Shown: positions 39,462 to 48,815, numbered from the stretch's first letter. The stretch: DNA of 64,000 nucleotides from Paenibacillus sp. AN1007 (GCF_040702995.1 NZ_CP159992.1:4117501-4181500), one strand, 5' to 3'. Notes: generated by a model from the letters alone, not told the origin. Numbers and translations: made by a program.

Positions 39462-40562
39462 TTACTGCGCTTTCCGCTGCTTGCGAATTACAGCTTCGAG
39501 CTTATCCCGATTGCCCAGCAAACCTGGATCCTTCGGCAGATATTCCCGGGCCTTCGTGTTATGCAGCAGAGCCTGCTCCCAGCTGCCGAGGTGAGCATAA
39601 CAGAGTGAGAGCCGGGCATGCGGCAGCCAGGTCCGGCAGGCTGCCGGGACGGGCCGCAGACCCGGATCGCGACTGCTCACGTCCACCGCCTGCATATACC
39701 AATAGATGGCGGTGATTACCTCCTGCCGCTCATGGAAGCAGGAAGCAATTGCGCAGCAGAAATCGGCATGCGGCAGGTCGTACTGGAACGACTGCAGCAG
39801 TGCGCCCAGTTTGCGGCCCGGCTCGCCAAGCCGCTCATAACATTCCGCCAGCCTTGCGCAGGCAATGAGCCGGTCCTCGCGGTAACCGCTGGGCTGCTCC
39901 AGCAGCTTGGCGTAACCGCGTGCCGCAGCCGCATAGCGCTGGCGGTCATAACATTCGCCTGCATAGTAGAACAGCAGGCGTCCCTGGGCTATGCCCTCTT
40001 CGGCGATCCATTTGCGCAGAATGCGCACGTTTCGCGCCGAATGATTGACCGCCTCGCGGCGATGGGTAACGGCAATATCTGCCGTAATGATCTCGCCTTG
40101 CGGGAAGTGCAGCTGCTCGTGCAGCCGGCCCTGCCAGCGGCACCCGGCATCCCGCTTGACCAGGCGGAGCCGGCGGTCCGCTACCAGCGGACTGCCTTCC
40201 GGTCCCTCGGCCAGCGTATAGCCCATAATCACACCGGCCGTCTTTCCGCCGGACGGCAGCTGCTTCTTCAATACCTCCAGCTTTGCACGTTCCGAAGGCA
40301 GCAGCACATCATCTGCATCGAGCCATAGGATGTACTCCTGCGTGGCCCGGGCAAACGACTCGTTGCGCGCTGCGGCGAAGTCCTCATTCCACATATACGT
40401 ATAGACCTGGTCGGTATACTTCGCAGCGATATCCATCGTTCGATCCGACGACCCCGTATCGACGATGATGATCTCATCTGCAATACCAGCCACCGAGTCA
40501 AGACAACGTGCAAGTTTGCGTTCTTCGTTTTTCACAATCATACACAAACTGATGGTGATCAC
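39462..40562 (-). CDS. Glycosyltransferase family 2 with TPR-like C-terminal domain
   Basis: A 366-residue cytosolic glycosyltransferase. The GT-A core starts MITISLCMIVKNEERKLARCLDSV, then DEIIIVDTGSSDRT, and the DxD-type metal site is WLDADDVL near residue 82. The C-terminal half (from about 190) has helical repeats of the TPR type (RLIACARLAECYERLGEPGRKLGALLQSF; LSLCYAHLGSWEQALLHNTKAREYLP). This layout is found in SunS-like and spore/surface glycan enzymes of Bacillota. It is the first gene of a surface-glycan cluster but is separated from the others by a repeat-rich gap. Confidence 0.85.
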   Translation of the reverse strand: MITISLCMIVKNEERKLARCLDSVAGIADEIIIVDTGSSDRTMDIAAKYTDQVYTYMWNEDFAAARNESFARATQEYILWLDADDVLLPSERAKLEVLKKQLPSGGKTAGVIMGYTLAEGPEGSPLVADRRLRLVKRDAGCRWQGRLHEQLHFPQGEIITADIAVTHRREAVNHSARNVRILRKWIAEEGIAQGRLLFYYAGECYDRQRYAAAARGYAKLLEQPSGYREDRLIACARLAECYERLGEPGRKLGALLQSFQYDLPHADFCCAIASCFHERQEVITAIYWYMQAVDVSSRDPGLRPVPAACRTWLPHARLSLCYAHLGSWEQALLHNTKAREYLPKDPGLLGNRDKLEAVIRKQRKAQ

Positions 40563-41035
40563 GTTTCAAGCCCCTTCCTGTCGTACCCGTACTAATTCAC
40601 GCTTCTGCATCACTTTAACTTTAACTTTAACTTTAACTTTACTTACTCGCCTACTTACTCATTCAGCACACAACTACTCATACACACTCTCTCTTACTCA
40701 CTTACTACTCGCTCTGGTTTACTGACTGACTTATTCACTTACTCACTTACTCACTTACTCACTACTGGCTCACCTACTTACTCCACTTACGCCTGCTGCT
40801 GCGGCTAACGATTCCAGATGACGTTATTTTGTTCATTTCAAGCCTTTTGAAAATGTAACGATTCCGAGGAACGCTATTTTCGCGATTCGGGTGTAAATTC
40901 AAGGCATTTCGTCCGTTTTACGAGAAATAGCGTCGCTGGAGATCGTTACACTTCTCATCCTGCCTAAATAAACTAAATAAGGTTCCTGCAGATCGTTAGA
41001 GTCGTGCGGCGGAACTCACTGTCACAGCACACCGT
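40563..41035. other. Intergenic region with short and long repeats
   Basis: Holds a run of TTTAAC hexamers (40614-40641, five units), CTTACTCA-type octamers (about 40730-40770) and the nested inverted-repeat element at 40804-40999. No gene is supported. Confidence 0.65.
40804..40999. repeat. Nested inverted-repeat element, copy 2
   Basis: A 196-bp element with the same order of half-sites as 30814-31008: CTAACGATTCCAG and TAACGATTCCGAGG forward, then CTGGAGATCGTTA and CCTGCAGATCGTTAG reversed. GAACGCTATTTTCGCG and GAGAAATAGCGTC pair inside. Only the half-sites are conserved between copies. Confidence 0.78.
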
Positions 41036-41782
41036 CTATCTTTCCTCGTTCTCCTGACGGCGAAGGCGTTTCAACTGATCGACAGCACTGTCCAGTGCTT
41101 TTTTGCGCTGTTTCATGGACCGCAGATGCTGCTGCTCCACCTCGGTAAAATGCGTATGATCCAGCTTCATCCAGTCCAGTACCTGATTCAAGTCCGGCTT
41201 CATATGAAGCTGTGCTTTCTCTCGCTTACGCGCCGTACAACATAGATATTTATGATGCACTTCCAATTTCAGTACTTCAAAATACGGCATCAGACACATT
41301 GCCAAATTGCCCGCATAGAACGTCTGTTTATGATCATGGAATGGATGATAGCCATAGGGAACCGTCACAATCAGTGTGCCTTCCTCCTCCAGCAGGCGAT
41401 GCAAATGCGTCAACAATGTCTCGGGATGTGCAAAATGCTCCAGCACTTCTCCCAGCAGGATTGTGTCAAACTTCGTTCTGGCCTTCCACTGCGTAATATC
41501 CAGCATGCGGAAATCCACATTGTTACGCACCGGCTTCGATTCTTTGGCCAGCTCCTGCTGCGCATAAGTGATACTGCCTTCCTCCAGATCGACCCCTGTC
41601 ACGCGGAAGCCTTCCCTTCCCAGCAAAATGGACGTAATCCCCTGGCTGCATCCGACATCTAGAATACGTCTGCCCGTTGTCTCGCGGCACATCCAGTGCA
41701 CGCGGGCTCTCGTCGCTTCGTGGGAATCCTCCGAATTGATCTCTCCATAGTAACGTTCGTTCACCCGGTCATGATTGGCCAT
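41036..41782 (-). CDS. Class I SAM-dependent methyltransferase
   Basis: A 248-residue methyltransferase. Motif I is ILDVGCSQGITSILL near residue 38, followed by GVDLEEGSI, LLGEVLEHF and TLIVTVPYGYHPFHDHKQTFY, as in UbiG/COQ5-type small-molecule or sugar methyltransferases. A charged C-terminal helix follows. The ATG at 41782 follows GGGAG and overlaps the end of the dehydrogenase gene by 14 bases, which suggests coupled translation. In this glycan cluster it could methylate a sugar. Confidence 0.84.
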   Translation of the reverse strand: MANHDRVNERYYGEINSEDSHEATRARVHWMCRETTGRRILDVGCSQGITSILLGREGFRVTGVDLEEGSITYAQQELAKESKPVRNNVDFRMLDITQWKARTKFDTILLGEVLEHFAHPETLLTHLHRLLEEEGTLIVTVPYGYHPFHDHKQTFYAGNLAMCLMPYFEVLKLEVHHKYLCCTARKREKAQLHMKPDLNQVLDWMKLDHTHFTEVEQQHLRSMKQRKKALDSAVDQLKRLRRQENEER

Positions 41783-43424
41783 AGTCATCTCCCGTTTTTC
41801 CGTGCGCATTTTCTCCGTCTGGATGAGCCCTGCGAGTCTGAGCGCGGTCACGGTTTTCGTTCGCTTTGTCATTCTCGTCATTTCGAACCGACGCAGTATC
41901 TTTGCGCGCTGCATCCGGTATTTTGCTCACTTCTCGCCGCGTTTGGCCTGCTGCCAGGTGTTTATCACCTTTTTCTTGATATTTATCATTTTTTACCGGA
42001 TGTTCTTGTCTTACTTCTAGAAGTTCCTGCCCCGCTTCTAAACGTTTTCGATTTGCTTCTTTTCCTGTCGGCTGGCCCAGTACAACGATGTTTCCCCCGC
42101 GGCATGAAGCAGTCGCATTGCGTGTGTCAAAAATCAGCTGAGCATGATCCGCCATCTCCTGATAATTGAACGCAGAGTGGTCGGTTGTGATTATCACCAG
42201 ATCAGCCCATGTCCACAATTCCGGCGAAGCGGTCCGAGATTGGAGCATCGTGCCGTCATCCTGCCGGAAGACCGGTACCATCGGGTCGGTGAAAACAACC
42301 TCGGCTCCCGCCTCGCGCAGCAGCCGGAATACGTCAAGCGCTGGCGATTCGCGCAGGTCGTCAATGTCTTTTTTGTACGCCATTCCCGCCAGTACAACGC
42401 GGGCGCCGCGAATAGAACGGCCGCGCTGCTCCAGCAGAGCTGCTGCACGCCGCACCACATGCTCCGGCATCTGCCTGTTGGTGGCATCTGCAAGCTGGAT
42501 AAACTGCAGCTCCGATCCTTGACGGCTGGCCGCCCAGGACAGATAGATCGGATCAATCGGGATGCAGTGCCCGCCAATGCCTGGGCCGGGGTAGAACGGC
42601 ATATAACCAAACGGCTTCGTTGCCGCTGCCTGAAGCACTTCCCAGATGTTAACACCCATCTGCTCACAGGCCGGGGTCAGTTCATTGACCAGCGCAATGT
42701 TTACGCTGCGAAACGTATTTTCGAACAGTTTAGCGGTCTCGGCTACAGTCGTTGAACTTACCGGAACCACTTCATTCAGAAACGAGCCGTAAAATTGTGC
42801 ACCATAACTCAGACAGGCTGGAGTAGAGCCGCCAATGATTTTGGGGGTGTTTTTCACACCATAATGCACACTGCCCGGGTCCACGCGCTCAGGAGAGTAA
42901 CAGACGTGGAAGTGCTCACCTGCTGTCCAGCCGCGTGCTTCCTCTACCGGCAGCTTCACATGTTCTTCCGTTGTACCCGGATACGTTGTGCTCTCCAGAA
43001 TGACCAGGCAGCCTTCCTGAAGATGGGGAGTCATGGCGCCAACAGCTGATGATATATAGGATATATCCGGCTGGTGTGCATCCGTCAGCGGGGTTGGCAC
43101 GCAGATCACGACCACATCTGCCTCAGCAGCTGCTTGGTAATCCGTACCTGCCGAGAACAGTTCTGCTTCGATCAGGGATTGAAGCACAGCATCTTCGATA
43201 CCGATAATATAGGAACGGCCTGCACGAAGCTTGGCTGTTCTGTCCGCATCAATATCTATGCCGTGCACCCGATAACCGGCCTGTGCCATCTCGACCGCCA
43301 TCGGCAGACCAACGTAGCCCAGACCAATGACCACAGCCTTGAGGGAGCGGTCATGAATGCGTGCTGCATGTCTCTCGTCTTTTTTCTGTCCTTGTTGTTC
43401 GGGATACGGGCTGTGTTCATTCAT
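41769..43424 (-). CDS. Nucleotide-sugar dehydrogenase (UDP-GlcNAc/ManNAc 6-dehydrogenase-like)
   Basis: A 551-residue NAD-dependent enzyme that oxidises a UDP-sugar to its uronic acid. The Rossmann motif is VIGLGYVGLPMAVEMA near residue 28, the catalytic Cys lies in GPGIGGHCIPIDP near residue 270, and FENTFRSVNIALVNEL is typical of the WbpA/WecC branch. The catalytic part ends near 440; about 110 residues of Lys/Glu/Arg-rich sequence follow, which is not usual. ATG at 43424 after GGAGGTGGAAGAT. It lies next to a 4,6-dehydratase, fitting the making of an acidic amino sugar. Confidence 0.88.
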   Translation of the reverse strand: MNEHSPYPEQQGQKKDERHAARIHDRSLKAVVIGLGYVGLPMAVEMAQAGYRVHGIDIDADRTAKLRAGRSYIIGIEDAVLQSLIEAELFSAGTDYQAAAEADVVVICVPTPLTDAHQPDISYISSAVGAMTPHLQEGCLVILESTTYPGTTEEHVKLPVEEARGWTAGEHFHVCYSPERVDPGSVHYGVKNTPKIIGGSTPACLSYGAQFYGSFLNEVVPVSSTTVAETAKLFENTFRSVNIALVNELTPACEQMGVNIWEVLQAAATKPFGYMPFYPGPGIGGHCIPIDPIYLSWAASRQGSELQFIQLADATNRQMPEHVVRRAAALLEQRGRSIRGARVVLAGMAYKKDIDDLRESPALDVFRLLREAGAEVVFTDPMVPVFRQDDGTMLQSRTASPELWTWADLVIITTDHSAFNYQEMADHAQLIFDTRNATASCRGGNIVVLGQPTGKEANRKRLEAGQELLEVRQEHPVKNDKYQEKGDKHLAAGQTRREVSKIPDAARKDTASVRNDENDKANENRDRAQTRRAHPDGENAHGKTGDDYGQS

Positions 43425-43457
43425 ATCTTCCACCTCCAAACGTTCCGCCTCCCTTCC

Positions 43458-44447
43458 TTAGTTGATATAGCCTCCTGCCCGTAAAAACGCGGCGATAGCC
43501 GGTTTGTTCATCATTTCACTGTCCGAACGGTATTGGGCAAACTGCACACGCGGCAGATGATCATAATGCTTTGTCAATTCCTGGTCAGGATGCTCCGGCA
43601 AAATGACATAATACTGCGCATCGTACTGACGTGTACGCGGTGCTTCAAATGGCGAGATCAGCACTTCATGCAGTTTCTCCCCCGGCCGAATCCCTGTCAC
43701 TTTGTAATCGCCAGACGGGCGGCCGGCCTGGTCCAGCATGACGGAAGCCAGATCGGTCATGCTGCAGGCTTTCATTTTCATCACAAAGGTCTCCCCGCCC
43801 ACCGCTGCTTCCGCTGCTTTGAGCAGCAGGTGAATGGCCTCGGTACGTGTCAGGAAAAAGCGCGTCATGCCTTCATCTGTGATGGTCAGGTTTTTACCTT
43901 CATCAATCTGCCGCCGGAATAGAGGTACCACACTGCCGCTAGTACCCAGCACATTACCACCGCGGATACATACAAAACGCGTTTTCTCGCTCAGCCAGTT
44001 GGCACGAATCATCATTTTTTCGCCCAGTGCCTTGGTCATGCCGTACACGTTAATCGGATCAACCGCCTTGTCAGTAGAAACATCGATCACTTTCGGAATC
44101 TGCATACGAATGGCTGCACGAATAATATTTTGTGTTCCGATAACATTTGTTTTGAACGCCTCATCGGGCTGGTCTTCACAGACGGGAACATGCTTCAAGG
44201 CAGCCAGATGGAAGAGCACATCTACGCCTTTACACGCATCCTCCACCGCCCGGTAATCCCGAATATCTCCAATGATGAAACGCAGGCGCGGATCATGATT
44301 GAATTCCCGCTGCATCGCAATCTGTGCATATTCGTTCCGGGAAAGCAGGCGAATCTCCGCCGGGTTCTGCGCCAGCAGCACCTCAGTCAGCTTTTGGCCC
44401 CAGGAGCCTGTTCCTCCGGTGACCAGAATCGTTTGTCCTTGAATCAT
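43458..44447 (-). CDS. SDR-type UDP-GlcNAc 4,6-dehydratase (PseB/CapD-like)
   Basis: A 329-residue extended short-chain dehydrogenase. The cofactor motif is VTGGTGSWGQ near residue 9, the aspartate box GDIRDYRAVEDACKGVDVLFHLAALKHVP near 60, and the catalytic region DVSTDKAVDPINVYGMTKALGEKM near 120 has YxxxK (YGMTK). The V-P-V-C-E and RFFLT features are those of PseB/FlaA1/CapD enzymes, which make the first step of pseudaminic acid or modified amino sugars. It is 33 bases upstream of the dehydrogenase gene. Confidence 0.88.
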   Translation of the reverse strand: MIQGQTILVTGGTGSWGQKLTEVLLAQNPAEIRLLSRNEYAQIAMQREFNHDPRLRFIIGDIRDYRAVEDACKGVDVLFHLAALKHVPVCEDQPDEAFKTNVIGTQNIIRAAIRMQIPKVIDVSTDKAVDPINVYGMTKALGEKMMIRANWLSEKTRFVCIRGGNVLGTSGSVVPLFRRQIDEGKNLTITDEGMTRFFLTRTEAIHLLLKAAEAAVGGETFVMKMKACSMTDLASVMLDQAGRPSGDYKVTGIRPGEKLHEVLISPFEAPRTRQYDAQYYVILPEHPDQELTKHYDHLPRVQFAQYRSDSEMMNKPAIAAFLRAGGYIN

Positions 44448-44465
44448 GGATGAATCCCCTCCTGT

Positions 44466-45155
44466 TTAGTTCATGAATTCGCGTAAAACCTGAGCCATCT
44501 CTTCTTGGGTGAGTCGATCTTTAGGCGGTACCTTTTTAACCGATGTGTTGCTGGAATGCACAATGTTCACGTAGTTCCGCGGCGCCAGCAGCTCATGCGG
44601 CAGATCGATCACATTGCCGTGCGTACCTCGGCCTGGAAGTTTGACACGGTATCCTGCGGCATATTCCGCCGTCTTGTAGAGATACACATAAAATTGCGGA
44701 GAGCGATGGAACGCCGGCGCCATCTCGTTGTTTACACTGTCCCAGAGATAGCCGTTCTGGTTAATCAAGGCCATCGTGCCAGGCTGCGGCTGCACATCGT
44801 AGAGCTGCTGTACGAATGTTTTATGATACAAATCGTCCGAATCCAGACGCGCAATATAGATGTCTTCAGCATCTTTGGCAAATTCCAGAATAGCTCTGAC
44901 ACTCTCAATGTGGGTTCCAAAACGAACATTGGATGGCAGCGGCTCCTGGCCCGCCAGTATCTCCTGCATTAACTCCCCGGATTCCTTCGAGAGCTTCACT
45001 ACCGTAAGGAAATCCTGATTCGTCTGCGCCTTGAGACAGTGCAGTGTGAATGTGCGAAAAATCGTCATGCGGCGCTCCAGCCATTCACGTGTCAGACGCT
45101 GCGGGTCCAGCCCGTAATTATTAAAGTTAATTTCAATGACAACTTTCCTGGACAT
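44466..45155 (-). CDS. Putative rhamnosyltransferase-like glycosyltransferase
   Basis: A 229-residue GT-A glycosyltransferase of the PF11316 (putative rhamnosyltransferase) type: RKVVIEINFNNYGLD near the start, FTLHCLKAQTNQDFLTVVKLS, and the metal site IARLDSDDLYHKTF near residue 115. The ATG at 45155 follows AGGAGGAAGGGT. It is the first gene of the minus-strand glycan operon (45155 down to 41036). The sugar donor is uncertain. Confidence 0.78.
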   Translation of the reverse strand: MSRKVVIEINFNNYGLDPQRLTREWLERRMTIFRTFTLHCLKAQTNQDFLTVVKLSKESGELMQEILAGQEPLPSNVRFGTHIESVRAILEFAKDAEDIYIARLDSDDLYHKTFVQQLYDVQPQPGTMALINQNGYLWDSVNNEMAPAFHRSPQFYVYLYKTAEYAAGYRVKLPGRGTHGNVIDLPHELLAPRNYVNIVHSSNTSVKKVPPKDRLTQEEMAQVLREFMN

Positions 45156-45194
45156 ACCCTTCCTCCTCATAACGCTGTAAGCCGGTGTGGGCAA

Positions 45195-45458
45195 GTACAG
45201 ACGTTTTCATAGTTTTTTAGCAGCCTCTGTCTACGAAACTCTTTTATTGCGCTGATCGCCTGCTCGTAGATTTCTTCACTGCCAGCACTATATAACGTAT
45301 GAACTGCTTACCATTCCGGCACCGACATATGTACTGATTTTCCTATAAATAGATTGATATACATCCCAAGTTATCTTCTGCGGGTCGAACGCACAGATCA
45401 CGGTTTCTCTCGCAACATAGAATAGAGGAGCTTGATTTTCAAAGGAGGCAGGTTTCGA
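45195..45458. promoter_or_regulatory. Divergent intergenic region of the glycan locus
   Basis: About 300 bases between divergent glycosyltransferase genes. It must hold promoters for both, but I see no single convincing pair; TTGATAT with TATAAATAG near 45343-45358 is a possible element. No riboswitch or attenuator is recognised. Confidence 0.3.
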
Positions 45459-46169
45459 ATGAATTCGATTTATCTGGAAATGCAGGAAGTGCTGGACCAG
45501 CTCGAAACGGCTTTGCGGGAGCAGCGTCCCTTCTCACTGGTGCGTGTGGGGGATGGCGAGAATATCGTCATGTCACAAGAAACGGTGTGGCCGATGGAAC
45601 AGGTGCTTCAGGAGCGCTGGGCGGTAAAAGCCAATCTTGGTCAAAAGGGGCTGCGGCTGCCCAATCTGAAGATGCGGGACGAAGTGGCCTCTTCATTGAA
45701 GCGTGCCACTATTGTCGGTGTCCTTCCACGCGGAGACAGCATGATCAAAGCTCCGGATTATCTCAAGCGGCCGCTGACCGATATGATATTTGCTCACTAC
45801 GGCATCTCACCTGCGCTGACCTGTCATGCTTGTGTGAATCGTGAACTTGTGCAGGTGCCGCGGTTCTGGCAGATGCTTGCTGGCAAACGAGTGCTGCTCG
45901 TGACACGTGAGCTGGAAGAGTTACAGGCCGCACTAGTTAAGGAGCCTTACCATCTCAACCTTGTAAGCTCACTTCCGTTTGATAACTACGATCAGATGGA
46001 TGAAACTTTGGAATGGATTCAAGCCCACAAAGATGATTTTGATGTGGCACTTTTCTCCTGCGGCGTTAACGCTGTCATTCTAGCCGAGCGAACAGCAGCA
46101 CTTACAGGTAAAGTCGCCATCGATTTTGGTAAAGCCAACAACATGATTTTGAAAGGACGCCCCAACTAA
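45459..46169 (+). CDS. GT-D fold domain glycosyltransferase-like protein
   Basis: A 236-residue cytosolic protein. PFSLVRVGDGENIVMSQETVW near residue 24 is the signature of the GT-D fold family, in which the DGE acidic motif binds the metal or sugar nucleotide. Later motifs VLLVTRELEELQAALVK and DVALFSCGVNAVILAERTAALTGKVAIDFGKANN match the second Rossmann-like half. ATG at 45459 follows AAGGAGGCAGGTTTCGA. Divergent from the glycan operon and likely to work with it. Confidence 0.82.
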   Translation: MNSIYLEMQEVLDQLETALREQRPFSLVRVGDGENIVMSQETVWPMEQVLQERWAVKANLGQKGLRLPNLKMRDEVASSLKRATIVGVLPRGDSMIKAPDYLKRPLTDMIFAHYGISPALTCHACVNRELVQVPRFWQMLAGKRVLLVTRELEELQAALVKEPYHLNLVSSLPFDNYDQMDETLEWIQAHKDDFDVALFSCGVNAVILAERTAALTGKVAIDFGKANNMILKGRPN

Positions 46170-46249
46170 TCTGTATTCATCCACTTCCCTTTTCCCTCTA
46201 ACCTGATCCGTTCTCATACGGGACGTGCACAGTACAGCTGTATATGATA

Positions 46250-46288
46250 ATGCAAAACCCCCGCCTGCCGAGGTCGGGGGTTTTGCAT
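46250..46288. terminator. Strong bidirectional terminator
   Basis: GCAAAACCCCCG pairs with CGGGGGTTTTGC around CCTGCCGAGGT. It sits between convergent genes (stops at 46169 and 46432). Confidence 0.9.
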
Positions 46289-46431
46289 ATCACCTTAATT
46301 GAAACGAAACATGCTGAAGCATGAGCTGTGCGCTGGTCAGATCCAAAGATTGTTTGGCAAAACACGTCGGGTGGTTGTACAATTCTTCCACCCTCCGAGC
46401 TGTACCCGAAATCATGCATGCCTTTATTTGA

Positions 46432-46839
46432 TTAGTTTGTCGCAGCAATGCCATAGAACATCTCCGGCCCAGTCCGCACGGCTGTAGACACACCCGAGAT
46501 GAACGAAGTATATACACTTTCCAGCGCTGGTGGTGCGGCCAGATCCTGAGCTGTAAACGAATGGAACTCGGCACCACCATTCTGGCCGATTGTTCCTTGT
46601 GCACGATAGATGATGAAGAACGGATCGTACAGAAAACCGCGTACAATCTCTACAGTAAACGTATCGCCGAGTTCTCCTGTTACACCCACCGTACCGTTCA
46701 AGGTAATGATCGGATTAATGACCCCCTGTGTTTGAAGACCAATTGCGCCGAAGGCTTCAGGGGATTCGGATAAGGGAAGCCCTGGCGCTCCTACGTATCC
46801 CGAGTTCTCCGAGGTTCTCATATCGAGAAACACGCCCAT
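46432..46839 (-). CDS. Hypothetical protein, possibly surface or exosporium
   Basis: A 135-residue beta-rich protein, not confidently recognised. It starts MGVFLDMRTSENSGYVGAPGLPLSESP and then runs INPIITLNGTVGVTGELGDTFTVEIVRGFLYDPFFIIYRAQGTIG, which has the look of a jelly-roll or exosporium-type domain of spore formers. No signal peptide. ATG at 46839 follows GGAGGTG. No Cys, Gly/Asn-rich; an extracellular structural role is a guess. Confidence 0.5.
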   Translation of the reverse strand: MGVFLDMRTSENSGYVGAPGLPLSESPEAFGAIGLQTQGVINPIITLNGTVGVTGELGDTFTVEIVRGFLYDPFFIIYRAQGTIGQNGGAEFHSFTAQDLAAPPALESVYTSFISGVSTAVRTGPEMFYGIAATN

Positions 46840-47030
46840 GAAAGTAACACCTCCAATGCTGTGGGATAACATATTCTATGAAACTGAAAACTCTTCGGAT
46901 TGGATGGGCTGCAGATTTGAGGAACCTATTTTTAATTCCGTGCGGTTAATGGTATATTGAACTGCATAACGAATTGAACGGATCGTATGCACACAAAGGG
47001 TACAGGCTGTTCAGAAGGAGATAGTTATCT

Positions 47031-48164
47031 ATGAATAAACGCAAACGCTCAACGGGCAGTACATCTGCCAAAGGAAAATCATACGGAGGTTCCTCCCAGC
47101 CGCGATCCGGCCGCTCCAATGCTTCCTCATCAAAACCTTCTTCCCCTCGCTCGGGGAATGCTGCCAAACAAGCTTCCGCCTCCCATTCGCCTGCGGGTGT
47201 TACCAAAAGCGGTGGTAAAGCGGCCAAGCCGGCCGCGGCATCCAAGCGTCCAGGTAGTGCACATTATCGCAAATCCGAACCGCCACGCCAGTACAAAGTA
47301 ACGGAGCCGGATGAACTGCTGCATTTCCTGCTGAAACATCTGAAGTCAGGACGTAATGCCGTTAAATCCATTTTGGGACGTGGGCAAGTATCCGTGGATG
47401 AGAAAGTCGTGACCAAGTTTAACGAGCCGCTGACGCCTGGACAGACTGTGTTCATCAGCAAAGAAGGTGCTGTCGCCGCTCCTTCCCTGACGGGCATTAA
47501 CATTTTGCATGAAGACGACGATATCATTGTCATTCGCAAGGAAGCCGGCCTGCTGTCTATCGCAGCTGACAAGAGTGATGATCTGACCGCTTATCGCCAG
47601 CTGATGGCACATGTCCGTCGTACGAATCCGCTAAACCGGATTTTCGTTGTGCATCGTCTGGACCGGGATACATCCGGTGTGATGATGTTTGCCAAAAGCG
47701 AAGAGGTGCAGCAGCAGCTGCAGGACAACTGGAAAGAAAACGTACAGGATCGTGTTTATGTCGCACTAGTTGAGGGCGCCGTAGCTCAAGAAGAAGGCAC
47801 CATCTCCTCCTGGCTCAAGGAAACCAAAACGCTGAAGATGTACTCCAGTCCTCGTCCGAACGATGGACAGCATGCCATTACTCACTATAAACGTCTGAAG
47901 TCGAATCGAGAATTCTCCCTGCTTGAAGTTCGTCTGGAAACGGGCCGCAAAAATCAGATTCGTGTGCATATGGAGGACCTTGGTCATCCGATTGCCGGGG
48001 ACCGCAAATACGGTGCACGCACGAGAGATCTTGGACGTCTGGGGCTGCATGCACGTGTGCTGTCCTTTATTCATCCGACAACCGGCAAGTTAATGACGTT
48101 TGAGACGGATATTCCGAAGCCATTCCTGTATCCGTTCCGCGGAGAGACTGCACCTGAACAATAA
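47031..48164 (+). CDS. RluA-family pseudouridine synthase
   Basis: A 377-residue enzyme that changes uridine to pseudouridine in rRNA (or tRNA). A basic, low-complexity Ser/Lys-rich extension (about 1-85) is followed by an S4 RNA-binding domain (LLHFLLKHLKSGRNAVKSILGRGQVSVDEKVV) and the catalytic domain with the RluA motif IFVVHRLDRDTSGVMMFAKS (catalytic Asp in HRLDRD, near residue 210). The end YGARTRDLGRLGLHARVLSFIHP is conserved. The N-terminal extension is longer than in the B. subtilis relatives. ATG follows AGGAGATAGTT. Confidence 0.9.
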   Translation: MNKRKRSTGSTSAKGKSYGGSSQPRSGRSNASSSKPSSPRSGNAAKQASASHSPAGVTKSGGKAAKPAAASKRPGSAHYRKSEPPRQYKVTEPDELLHFLLKHLKSGRNAVKSILGRGQVSVDEKVVTKFNEPLTPGQTVFISKEGAVAAPSLTGINILHEDDDIIVIRKEAGLLSIAADKSDDLTAYRQLMAHVRRTNPLNRIFVVHRLDRDTSGVMMFAKSEEVQQQLQDNWKENVQDRVYVALVEGAVAQEEGTISSWLKETKTLKMYSSPRPNDGQHAITHYKRLKSNREFSLLEVRLETGRKNQIRVHMEDLGHPIAGDRKYGARTRDLGRLGLHARVLSFIHPTTGKLMTFETDIPKPFLYPFRGETAPEQ

Positions 48165-48236
48165 GGAGCTCATATGAAGACGGACAGATGCTGCGTGACA
48201 TCGTTCATACCGTCCGTCTGAAAGGAGGGCATCACG

Positions 48237-48815
48237 CTGCAAAACCTGTTCATCACCGGGTACCGTGCCCATGAACTGCAGATTTTTGGACAGAAGCACG
48301 AAGGCATTCCCTTCATTAAGAAAGCCATCTCTTCCCGCCTTACTCCGCTTGTGGAAGATGGACTCGAATGGGTGCTCACCCCCGGACAATACGGTGTGGA
48401 CCTATGGGCATGCGAGGTAGTGCTTGAACTGAAACAGAACTATCCGCATCTGAAGCTGTCGATTATCACTGCCTTTCAGAATCCCGAGGAACAGTGGAAA
48501 GAAGACAAGCAGGAATACTACCGTTCCATTCTGTCCGGAGTGGATTATTATGGCGCCATCAGCAAACAGCCGTATATCGGACCGTGGCAGTTCACTGCCC
48601 GGGATGACCTGCTGCTTCGTAAAAGCGATGGTCTGCTGCTTGTCTATGACGAAGATGCCGGGGAAGGCAGTCCGCGTTTCGTGAAGGAAAAGGCAGTCAA
48701 AAAACAGCAGCAGGAGCATTACCCCATCATCACCGTAACCTCGGAAGACATTCAGTCTGTCGCAGAGGAAGAACGCATGAATGATTACGGCTATGATGAA
48801 GGCCTGCCCTTTTAA
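48237..48815 (+). CDS. ypsA: YpsA/DUF1273 family protein, with an unusual CTG start
   Basis: A 192-residue SLOG-superfamily protein of the YpsA family (nucleotide/NAD-binding-like; in B. subtilis linked to cell division). The start LQNLFITGYRAHELQIF, then GLEWVLTPGQYGVDLWACEVVLELK, and DYYGAISKQPYIGPWQF, match YpsA along its length. The conserved N-terminus begins upstream of the first ATG (48351): the in-frame CTG at 48237 has AAGGAGGG 8 bases upstream and is the best start. Follows the pseudouridine synthase gene by 72 bases. Confidence 0.85.
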   Translation: MQNLFITGYRAHELQIFGQKHEGIPFIKKAISSRLTPLVEDGLEWVLTPGQYGVDLWACEVVLELKQNYPHLKLSIITAFQNPEEQWKEDKQEYYRSILSGVDYYGAISKQPYIGPWQFTARDDLLLRKSDGLLLVYDEDAGEGSPRFVKEKAVKKQQQEHYPIITVTSEDIQSVAEEERMNDYGYDEGLPF

